64,000 nucleotides of DNA from Dehalococcoidia bacterium (GTDB lineage: Bacteria > Chloroflexota > Dehalococcoidia > Bin125), in contig JAJDTU010000002.1 of the NCBI GenBank assembly GCA_022826965.1, forward strand, positions 186,001 to 250,000, given 5' to 3'. This document shows, piece after piece, positions 57,213 to 64,000 of this stretch. The stretch's first letter is position 1; the number at the start of each line of letters is the position of its first letter. Under the pieces are notes generated by a model, which saw only the letters and a list, made by a program, of their open reading frames with translations, ran no database searches and was not told where the DNA came from. A program made the translations under genes and the position numbers.

Positions 57213-58598
57213 CTAATCGCCGCCCGGGATCGCGAGTCTCGGCTTCTGCCCCTCCATCAGCACAATCGGCGCAACCCGAGCCGCGAACAGCGGACTGTAG
57301 GCCGGACTCGGAGCTGTCCTGGGCGCCGGTCCAGGATCGGGCTCGGCATTCGCCACCGTGGCCGCCGCCGTCCCGACCTCGAGCGGCAGGCGTCGCGTGC
57401 TGATCCAGCCGAGGAACATCAGCGCCGTCGCTCCGACAACGATCACGCCGACCAGTAGCAGCGTCTCCCGCCCGCCGATGATGTCGGCGATGATGCCCCA
57501 GCCCGGCGCCGTGATCGACTGCAGCCCGAACGCCACCAGCACGTAGGCCATCACCCGACCGAAGTACTCCGGCTTCGTGTTCGACATCATGATCGCCTGG
57601 TTGACCAGCATCACCCCGGAGCGACCCGCCCCGGCCACGGCGCTGAGAATCAGCACCAGGCCATACGTCGGCGCCCAGGCGACCATCCACAGGCCAACCG
57701 CCATCAGGATCGCCGTGCCCAATAGCAACGGCCAGGCCAGCCGGCCGCCGACCAGTCCCGCCAGCGGCAGGTTGATCGCCAGCGCCGAAATCCCAAAGAT
57801 CGCGTTGATCAGCACCGCTTCGTCGGACGACCGCGAAAACTCCTGGTCGAGAATCCCCGGCATCAACGTCTGGATCGCGAAGCCGCAGATCACGATCACC
57901 AGCCAGAAGATCCACAGAATGCGCAGCCGAGGGTTCCGCCGCAGGTAATGGAACCCGTCCGCGAGTTCCCGCCGCGGCGATCGTCGCTCGACGACCTTCG
58001 GCATCGTCCGAGGCAGCAAGTGGTTGAGCGGCACCACGATCAGGAAGACCAGCGAGATCCCGAGGTACACCCCGCCGGCATTCACGTTGAACGCGACCAC
58101 CGCCACCGACGCCAGAGTCGGTCCCAACACCTGCGCGATGTTGATCCCCATCTGCTGCAGCGCCACCGCGTTGGGCACCAGCCGTCCGGGCACGAGCTCC
58201 GCCACCCACGACTGTCGAGCCGGTCCGGTCAGCGCAAACGTCGCGCCGCTGAGCAGCGTCGACGTGAACAGCAACGGGATCGTGATCAGGTCGGTGGCGA
58301 TCAGCACACCGGTCCCGGCGATCACGAACAGGGTCGAGTACTGACCGATCAGGACGATCGGTTTCTTCGGGAACCGATCCGCAACCACGCCCCCAAGCGG
58401 CGTCAGGAACAGCATCCCCACGCCGTTGCCCATCGCGGCAAATCCCGACGCCGCGTAAGAGCCGGTCAACTGATAGGCGACGATCGGCACCAGCACGAAC
58501 GTCGTCATGAACGCCGTCGTCGCCAGCGTCGACGCAATCCACTGGCGGCGGAAATTGGGGACGGCGAGCGCCGCAAACGTGACGCTGAGTCTGTCCAT
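57213..58598 (-). CDS. MFS exporter, array member 4
   Basis: A 461-residue 12-helix MFS_3-type transporter, starting MDRLSVTFAALAVPNFRRQW. It shares TTAFMTTFVLVPIVAYQLTG, VVADRFPKKPIV and the C-terminal SPLFAARVAPIVLMEGQKP. It ends in GGD. It is adjacent (10 bases) to both neighbours, so the array is one transcript. Substrate unknown. Confidence 0.9.
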   Translation of the reverse strand: MDRLSVTFAALAVPNFRRQWIASTLATTAFMTTFVLVPIVAYQLTGSYAASGFAAMGNGVGMLFLTPLGGVVADRFPKKPIVLIGQYSTLFVIAGTGVLIATDLITIPLLFTSTLLSGATFALTGPARQSWVAELVPGRLVPNAVALQQMGINIAQVLGPTLASVAVVAFNVNAGGVYLGISLVFLIVVPLNHLLPRTMPKVVERRSPRRELADGFHYLRRNPRLRILWIFWLVIVICGFAIQTLMPGILDQEFSRSSDEAVLINAIFGISALAINLPLAGLVGGRLAWPLLLGTAILMAVGLWMVAWAPTYGLVLILSAVAGAGRSGVMLVNQAIMMSNTKPEYFGRVMAYVLVAFGLQSITAPGWGIIADIIGGRETLLLVGVIVVGATALMFLGWISTRRLPLEVGTAAATVANAEPDPGPAPRTAPSPAYSPLFAARVAPIVLMEGQKPRLAIPGGD

Positions 58599-58607
58599 CG
58601 GTCGAGG

Positions 58608-59972
58608 CTAGTCGCCGCCCCGGACGGGGATCGCTCGCCGCTTCTGCTTCCCCATCCGCGCGACCGGCGCGAGCTGCGCCGCAAACGCCGGGCTCGGCGC
58701 CGATCGCGGCGAGCCCTCAGTCGGCCCGGCCACCGCGAGCGCGGCTGGCGTCCCAACCTCGAGCGGCATCCGCCGCGTCCGCCGCCACGCGACGCTCAGC
58801 ACGCCGGTGACGACGATCACGATCATCCCGACCAGGAACATCGTTTCGCGGTCCCCTAGCGTGTCGGCGCTGATCCCCCAGATCGGACCGAGCAGCGACT
58901 GCGCGGCGAACCCGAGCACCACAAACGACATCACGCGCCCGAAGAACTCGGGTCGCGAGTTGGTCATGATCAGCGCCTGGTTGACCAGCAACACGCCGGT
59001 CGACGCGATCCCGACCAGGATCGCCAGCAGCATCATCGCGAAGAACGAAGGCGCCAGCGCCGCGAAGAAGAAGACCACCGCCAGCAACACGCCGAACCCG
59101 ATCAGCAGCGGCCACGCCCGCCGTCCGGAGACCATCCCCGCCAGCGGCACGTGGGCGACCAACGACACCACACCCACGATTAGATAGAGCAGGAAGATGT
59201 CGCTGGCCGGGACGCCGAAGTTCCGCTCGATGTAGCCGGGTAGTAACACCTGCGCGGCGAATCGGCAGATCGACACCACCATCCAGTAGCCCCAGAGAAT
59301 GCGCAGTCGAGGGCTGCCCATCAGGTACCTGAAGCCGGAGCCCAACTCGTCGACTATCGATCGCCGCTCCGACGGAGCACTCGCACGGGCACCGGGCAAC
59401 CAGGTCGTTAGCGGCAGCGCGACCAGGAAGAACCCCGCGACCAGGAAGTAGATCTGTCCCGAGCCGAACGCGAACGCGATCAGCAACACCGAGCCCAGCA
59501 TCGGCCCCAGCACCAGCGCCAGATTCTGCGCCACCTGCATCAACCCCACCCCGCTGCCCATCAGCGGCCGCGGAATCAGCTCACCCATCCACGCCTGCCG
59601 CGCCGGACCCATCAAGGCGAAGCCGACGCCCATCAACAGGCTCGAAACGAACAGCATCCAGATCGTGATCAACCCGCTGACCACCAGCACCCCGGTCGCC
59701 ACGATCAGCAGGCCGGGAACAATCTGGCCGACGATCACCAGCGGTTTCTTGGCGTAGCGGTCCGCGATCGCGCCGCCGATCGGCCCTAGCAGCAGCATCG
59801 AGACGCCGCTGCCCATCTGGGCAATCCCGGACGCCGCGTAGGACTCCGTGATCTCATACGCCACGATCGGCACCAGCAGGAAGCTGGTCATGAAGGCAGT
59901 CGTCGAGAAGAGGGTCCCGCCCCACAGCAACCGGTAGTTACGCGCGCCGAACGCGGCGAACGTGCCGCGCAT
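58608..59972 (-). CDS. MFS exporter, array member 3
   Basis: A 454-residue 12-helix MFS_3-type transporter, starting MRGTFAAFGARNYRLLW. It has TTAFMTSFLLVPIVAYEITE, AIADRYAKKPLV and GPARQAWMGELIPRPL. Its C-terminal tail reads SPAFAAQLAPVARMGKQK and ends in GGD. Its start codon touches the last base of the upstream member's stop. Confidence 0.9.
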   Translation of the reverse strand: MRGTFAAFGARNYRLLWGGTLFSTTAFMTSFLLVPIVAYEITESYAASGIAQMGSGVSMLLLGPIGGAIADRYAKKPLVIVGQIVPGLLIVATGVLVVSGLITIWMLFVSSLLMGVGFALMGPARQAWMGELIPRPLMGSGVGLMQVAQNLALVLGPMLGSVLLIAFAFGSGQIYFLVAGFFLVALPLTTWLPGARASAPSERRSIVDELGSGFRYLMGSPRLRILWGYWMVVSICRFAAQVLLPGYIERNFGVPASDIFLLYLIVGVVSLVAHVPLAGMVSGRRAWPLLIGFGVLLAVVFFFAALAPSFFAMMLLAILVGIASTGVLLVNQALIMTNSRPEFFGRVMSFVVLGFAAQSLLGPIWGISADTLGDRETMFLVGMIVIVVTGVLSVAWRRTRRMPLEVGTPAALAVAGPTEGSPRSAPSPAFAAQLAPVARMGKQKRRAIPVRGGD

Positions 59973-61390
59973 CAGTCGCCGCCGGCCGCGAATCGAGTCA
60001 GATCGCCGGGCCCGCGTGATGGCTTCTGCGCCCCCATCAGCGCCACCGGCGCCACCTGCGCCGCGAACGCCGGCACCGGCTGACGCCGCAACCGCGGACT
60101 CGGCGCTCTCGCTCGCTCCGGTTCTTCATCCGCCGCGGCCGTGCCCACCTCCAACGGCAGATGACGCGTCCGCAGCCAACCGATCGTCATCAAGATCGTC
60201 GCGAGCAACGCCACCACACCGACTGCGATCAACGCCTCGCGTCCCCCCAGCCACTCGGCCAGACCGCCCCAGACCGGCGCCATCACCGACTGCATCCCGT
60301 AGCCCAGCATGATGAAGGACATCACCCGACCGAAGTACTCGGCCCGCGAGTTCGTCATCATCAGCGACATGTTGATCAACATCACGCCCGACGTCGCCGC
60401 CCCGACCGGCAGCGCCAGCGCCAGCAACGTCGTGTACGTCGGGGCGAGCGCAAACGCCCACAACGTGACAGACGAAGCCGCGCCGAAGATCAACAACAGC
60501 GGCCAGGCGAACCGGCCGCCCATCAACCCCGCCAGCGGGATGCTGATCAAGACCGACGAGATCCCGAACGGCAGGAAGACGAAGAACGCCTCCACCGCCG
60601 AGCGGCCGAACTCGCGGTCCATGATCCCCGGCGTCAACGCGTTGACCGAGAACCCGCAGACCACGATCACCATCCAGTACATCCACAGGATGCGCAGTCG
60701 TGGATTGGACCGCAGGTAGGCAAAGCCGTGAATCAGGTCGCCGAACGCTGAACGCTGCGGTTGGTCCCCGTCGCGCCGCCGCGGCCGCGACCACGGCAGC
60801 ATCGTCGTCAGCGGCACAACGATCAGGAACAGCCCGGCAACCGACAGATACAGCGCGCCCGACGAGACGCCGAAGAAGACCGCAATCGATCCGAACATCG
60901 GCCCCAACACGCGCGCCATGTTCTGCGACATCTGCTGCAGCGCGACGCCGTTGGCCAGCAGCCGACGCGGAATCAGGTCGCCCAGCCAGGCTTGCCGCGC
61001 CGGACCCATCAGCGCGAAACCAAAGCCCATCAGCAACGTCGCGCCGAACAACAGGCCGATCGTGATCTGTCCGGTCACGATCAGGACCCCGGTACCCACG
61101 ATCAGCAGCGCCGGGAAGATCTGACCGGCCAGCACCAGCGGTTTCTTCGGATAGCGATCCGCGATCACCCCACCCAGCGGCCCTAGAAAGAACATCGACA
61201 GCCCGCTGCCCATCTGCGCCAGCGTCGACAGCGCATAGGAACCGGTGATCTCGTAACCGACAATCGGCACCAGCAGGAAGGTCGTCATGAAGGCGGTCGT
61301 CGAGAGCAACGAGCCGCCCCAGAGGTAGCGGTAGTTGCGTTCCCCGAACGACTCGAAAGCGCCCCCGAAGCGACCCGAACGCCGACTCAT
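59972..61390 (-). CDS. MFS exporter, array member 2
   Basis: A 472-residue 12-helix MFS_3-type transporter, starting MSRRSGRFGGAFESFGERN. It has TTAFMTTFLLVPIVGYEITG, VIADRYPKKPLV and GPARQAWLGDLIPRRL. Its tail reads PVPAFAAQVAPVALMGAQKP and ends in GGD. The start overlaps the upstream stop by 4 bases. Confidence 0.9.
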   Translation of the reverse strand: MSRRSGRFGGAFESFGERNYRYLWGGSLLSTTAFMTTFLLVPIVGYEITGSYALSTLAQMGSGLSMFFLGPLGGVIADRYPKKPLVLAGQIFPALLIVGTGVLIVTGQITIGLLFGATLLMGFGFALMGPARQAWLGDLIPRRLLANGVALQQMSQNMARVLGPMFGSIAVFFGVSSGALYLSVAGLFLIVVPLTTMLPWSRPRRRDGDQPQRSAFGDLIHGFAYLRSNPRLRILWMYWMVIVVCGFSVNALTPGIMDREFGRSAVEAFFVFLPFGISSVLISIPLAGLMGGRFAWPLLLIFGAASSVTLWAFALAPTYTTLLALALPVGAATSGVMLINMSLMMTNSRAEYFGRVMSFIMLGYGMQSVMAPVWGGLAEWLGGREALIAVGVVALLATILMTIGWLRTRHLPLEVGTAAADEEPERARAPSPRLRRQPVPAFAAQVAPVALMGAQKPSRGPGDLTRFAAGGD

Positions 61391-62784
61391 GACCGCGCCT
61401 TCTGCGGATCCATCAGCGCGACCGGCGCGAGCTGCGAGGCGAACGCGGGCAGCTGTTGCGCGCCGTTCGCCGATTCCGCAGCCGCAGGGCTCGGTCGTTG
61501 CACGGCCGTCCCGGGACGCCGTCCCATGCTGGCCGCAGCCGTCCCCGGCTCAAGCGGCAGATGCCGCGTCCGTAGCCAACCGACGAACATCAACGCCGTC
61601 GCTCCGGCCGCAATCACGCCGATCAGCGCCATCGTCTCTGGCCCGCCGACCGCATCCGCGATCCCGCCCCATACAGGCCCGAACAGGGCCTGGAATCCAA
61701 ATGCCATCATCGCGAACGACATCACCCGGCCGAAATAGGCGGGGTTCGTGTTGCCCATCATCAGTGATTGATTCACAAGCATCGTGCCCGAGCGCCCCGC
61801 GCCGATGAACGCGCCCAGAATCAGGAACGCCCCGTAGGTGGGCGCGATCGCGACGACCCAGAAGCCGACCGCCATCACCAGGCCCATGATCATCAGCAGC
61901 GGCCAGGCCCAGCGGCCCGAAACCGCCCCGGCCAGCAGCACGTTGATTACCAGCGAGGAGACCCCAAAGATCAGGAACGTCGGTCCAACATCGGTCGGCG
62001 CCCGCCCGAACTCCTGCGCCAGGATCCCGGGCAGCAAGGTCTGGAAGCCCCAGCCGCAGGCCACGATCAGCAGGAAGTACACCCAGAGATGTCTCAACCG
62101 CGGATTGCCCCGCAGATAGCGGAACCCCTCGAGCAGTTCGACTCGCATCGCGCGCCGTTCGGCGACCGGCTTGGCCGGCCCTTCCGTGCGGATCGAGGCC
62201 GTGAGAGGCACCACGATGGCGAAGAACGAAGCGACGACCAGGAAGAGAATCCCCGTGTTGCGTCCCTCGAGCACCATGAAGACCGCAAAGACCGCGATCA
62301 GCGTCGGTCCCAGCACTTGCCCCGTGTTCATCGACATCTGCTGCAACGCGACCGCATTGGGCAACAGCCGGCGCGGCACGATGAACCCGGTCCACGCCTG
62401 ACGCGCCGGACCCATCAGCGCGAATCCCGCGCCCATCACCAGCGTCGCTACAACCAGTAACGGCACCGAGATCAGATCCGTCACGATCAACGTGCCCAGC
62501 GCCCCCAGCAGCACCCCCGGCATCACCTGCCCCGCCATCACTAGCGGCTTCTTCCGATACCGATCCGCGATCACCCCGCCGATCGGCCCCAGCAGCGTCT
62601 GCGATATGCCCGAGCCCAGCATCGCGATCCCGGCTGCCGTGTAGCTCCCTGTCAGCTCATACGCGACCGACGGAATCAACGAAAACGACGTCATGAACGC
62701 CGTCACCGACAACAAAGATCCGCCCCACATGTAGCGGAAATCGCGCACAACGAACGCCGCGAACGTCTGCCTGAGCTGTCTCAT
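61387..62784 (-). CDS. MFS exporter, array member 1 (first)
   Basis: A 465-residue 12-helix MFS_3-type transporter, starting MRQLRQTFAAFVVRDFRYMW. It has VTAFMTSFSLIPSVAYELTG, VIADRYRKKPLV and GPARQAWTGFIVPRRL. Its tail is LPAFASQLAPVALMDPQKARS. It is the first gene in the array and is divergent from the helix-turn-helix gene, which could be its regulator. Confidence 0.9.
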   Translation of the reverse strand: MRQLRQTFAAFVVRDFRYMWGGSLLSVTAFMTSFSLIPSVAYELTGSYTAAGIAMLGSGISQTLLGPIGGVIADRYRKKPLVMAGQVMPGVLLGALGTLIVTDLISVPLLVVATLVMGAGFALMGPARQAWTGFIVPRRLLPNAVALQQMSMNTGQVLGPTLIAVFAVFMVLEGRNTGILFLVVASFFAIVVPLTASIRTEGPAKPVAERRAMRVELLEGFRYLRGNPRLRHLWVYFLLIVACGWGFQTLLPGILAQEFGRAPTDVGPTFLIFGVSSLVINVLLAGAVSGRWAWPLLMIMGLVMAVGFWVVAIAPTYGAFLILGAFIGAGRSGTMLVNQSLMMGNTNPAYFGRVMSFAMMAFGFQALFGPVWGGIADAVGGPETMALIGVIAAGATALMFVGWLRTRHLPLEPGTAAASMGRRPGTAVQRPSPAAAESANGAQQLPAFASQLAPVALMDPQKARS

Positions 62785-62861
62785 ACGTCGTGTCTCGCCG
62801 AGCGTCTTGCGAGCAACCGCGTCCTCACTTCGACCTTTGACAGGCTACGCGCCATGAACAG

Positions 62862-62876
62862 TTCGCGCTACGCGAA
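62862..62876. promoter_or_regulatory. Palindrome TTCGCG-CTA-CGCGAA between the MFS array and the HTH gene
   Basis: Six-base perfect arms lie about 78 bases upstream of the first MFS gene and 112 bases upstream of the HTH gene, in a 203-base divergent gap. A possible promoter for the HTH gene, TTGCAC-N16-TACATA, lies at about 62913-62940. It is a candidate operator for either gene. Confidence 0.35.
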
Positions 62877-62987
62877 ATATCTCGGCCGCCGACTCCTGCT
62901 CAGTCGCCCACATTGCACATCGCACCCCCACAAATACATAGCACACATATACGATAGTCGGAATCGCCAGATCCGAACCAGGAGCAC

Positions 62988-63929
62988 ATGACCATGGCCT
63001 TTCCCAACTATCCCAACGTCGCTCGACGTGCGCGAATCCTTGAGGCTCAGCAACTCCGCCAACAGGGACTCACCATGCGCCAGATCGGCCGGCGCATGGA
63101 TTGTTCCGTCTCCACCGTCCACGGCTACCTGCGCGATTTCGAGCTCTTCCGCACCGACCTCATGCGCGAATGCGCCAGCGATCTGATCGTCTCCCACCTC
63201 GTCCATCTCGACGACATCGACGACCCCCATCGCGCCCAGCGAATCAACGAAATGCGCGAACTCCGGCTCCTCCTCTCCTCTGTCGCCAACATCCGCCGGG
63301 ACGACGACGAACGCATCCGCCAGCTCAATCACGGCGGCGTCAAGGTCGACAACTACGGCAACCGCTACCCCGTTCCCGATCGTCTCTACGAACCCACCAC
63401 CGAAGAACAGCAACGCTGCCGGCAACGGCCCGACCACAACGAAGGCGCCGGCCGCCCCCATCCCGACGTCCCCCTCGCCTACATCCCCGAGCCCACCCGA
63501 ACGGAACCGAACAAGACCGAACAGAATTCCAGTGCTCCTTCAGCGGAGGAAGCGCCCCGCGTCCCCTCTCCCCCCGCGGAGCGGGGGGAGGTGCCGCAGC
63601 CTGCCCCGGGCTCCGACCCGGGGGCAGAGGGGGGCTCCCCAAAGCCCCAACTGCACGAACCCAGCCGAACAGAACCGAACAACACCGAACAGGAATCCGT
63701 CCCAGACCCAGCCCACGACGGCAAATCGCCCGATCCCGAACAGAAATCCCTCCCACCCTCAATCCAACAGGATCTTGACCACATTGAGCAGCAACTCAGC
63801 AAAGTCCTCAGATTCCGCGACTGGCTCAACGACTACCCGCCCCATAACCCCGGCCACCCAATGCGCCGACAGGCGCTCAACCTCGTGAAACGCAAGGAAG
63901 CCCTCCTCGCCCGCGCCGCCCATCGATAG
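62988..63929 (+). CDS. Helix-turn-helix protein interrupted in frame by a palindromic repeat
   Basis: A 313-residue protein, ATG at 62988 with GGAG 5 bases upstream. Residues 10-50 hold a helix-turn-helix (AQQLRQQGLTMRQIGRRM then CSVSTVHGYLRDFELF), like sigma-70 region 4 or resolvase tails. A charged region follows to about 160. The stretch at about 190-217 (VPSPPAERGEVPQPAPG...) is translated repeat DNA. On each side is a copy of EPxRTEPNxTEQxS. The C-terminal part (LDHIEQQLSKVLRFRDWL) looks helical. The function is unknown; DNA binding is likely. Confidence 0.7.
   Translation: MTMAFPNYPNVARRARILEAQQLRQQGLTMRQIGRRMDCSVSTVHGYLRDFELFRTDLMRECASDLIVSHLVHLDDIDDPHRAQRINEMRELRLLLSSVANIRRDDDERIRQLNHGGVKVDNYGNRYPVPDRLYEPTTEEQQRCRQRPDHNEGAGRPHPDVPLAYIPEPTRTEPNKTEQNSSAPSAEEAPRVPSPPAERGEVPQPAPGSDPGAEGGSPKPQLHEPSRTEPNNTEQESVPDPAHDGKSPDPEQKSLPPSIQQDLDHIEQQLSKVLRFRDWLNDYPPHNPGHPMRRQALNLVKRKEALLARAAHR
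63489..63698. repeat. Direct 42-bp duplication flanking repeat copy 9
   Basis: The 42 bases at 63489-63530 recur at 63657-63698 with a few changes, encoding EPTRTEPNKTEQNS and EPSRTEPNNTEQES. The palindromic repeat (about 63562-63637) lies between them. The period is 168 bases, an exact 56 codons. Confidence 0.85.
63562..63637. repeat. Dispersed palindromic repeat, copy 9 (inside the HTH coding sequence)
   Basis: CCCCTCTCCCCCCGC-GGA-GCGGGGGGAG, then GTGCCGCAG, a nested hairpin CCCCGGG-CTCCGA-CCCGGGG, then GGGGGCAGAGGGGGGCTCC. All of it is translated without a stop. Confidence 0.8.
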
Positions 63930-64000
63930 CGCGCAAAGCACCGATTCGTTACCCTGTCAACGGTTTCGCGCGAACCGGATCGGTTCGTGCGCGTTGTGAG
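63930..64000. other. Window end, no gene seen
   Basis: A weak hairpin CGGTT-N7-AACCG at about 63961-63977 may end the HTH transcript. Nothing else can be supported. Confidence 0.3.

Noticed and set aside
57208-58542. Second minus-strand frame of about 440 codons within an MFS gene
   Set aside because: Gly/Arg/Asp-rich out-of-frame reading of array member 4, without membrane helices.

Overview
The window (GC-rich, about 64 kb) looks like a chromosome segment of a free-living Chloroflexota bacterium, most likely of the SAR202 type within or near Dehalococcoidia. This is inferred from five flavin/F420-dependent luciferase-like oxidoreductases in 64 kb, a phytanoyl-CoA dioxygenase, Tat-exported peptide-binding lipoproteins, an expanded set of MFS exporters, MurA with Asp in place of the usual catalytic Cys, and a monoderm-style gene set. 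No rRNA, tRNA, transposase, phage or CRISPR locus was seen.

Layout. 1-3.3 kb: a truncated carboxylesterase, a luciferase-like oxidoreductase, an APH-family kinase and a PhyH dioxygenase. 3.3-9.5 kb: a duplicated pair of oligopeptide-type solute-binding lipoproteins with Gln/Glu-rich linkers and their two permeases, without ATPases. 9.6-13.0 kb: a single-chain biotin-dependent acyl-CoA carboxylase. 13.0-15.5 kb: leuB and leuD, separated by two short paralogous proteins ending in CCGxYGxPGC with a His-rich micro-ORF between them. 15.6-19.6 kb: alpha/beta hydrolase, acetoacetate-decarboxylase-like protein, luciferase-like oxidoreductase and an orphan HsdR-N-like nuclease. 19.7-24.7 kb: gyrA, an unknown gene, an aldo/keto reductase and rex. 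24.7-36.2 kb: mreB, murA, the whole F1Fo ATP synthase operon (with an embedded HAD hydrolase and a giant insertion in subunit a) and a bifunctional-nuclease protein. 36.3-45.4 kb: MFS-pyrF, comB, the MoxR-DUF58-DUF4129 set, cinA and two small unknowns. 45.4-50.6 kb: metallo-beta-lactamase-fold protein, flotillin, NfeD protease, oxidoreductase and a CDGSH protein. 50.6-55.8 kb: repeats, MscS, two more oxidoreductases and a second metallo-beta-lactamase-fold hydrolase. 55.8-62.8 kb: five tandem MFS exporters sharing an unusual C-terminal tail. 62.9-63.9 kb: a helix-turn-helix protein interrupted in frame by a dispersed repeat.

Functional reading: the ATP synthase, murA and mreB lie head-to-tail on one strand, linking energy supply and wall growth. 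A TGTGA-N6-TCACA palindrome lies just upstream of the ATP operon and could be read by Rex, whose gene is nearby, or by a CRP/FNR-type factor. The oxidoreductases, dioxygenase, hydrolases and carboxylase fit oxidation of recalcitrant organic compounds. At least nine copies of a palindromic CTCCCCC/GGGGGAG repeat decorate intergenic regions, and two have been absorbed into coding sequences. The least explained elements are the CCGxYGxPGC peptide cluster, the roughly 240-residue extracytoplasmic insertion in AtpB, the common tails of the MFS array and the mosaic 5' part of gyrA.
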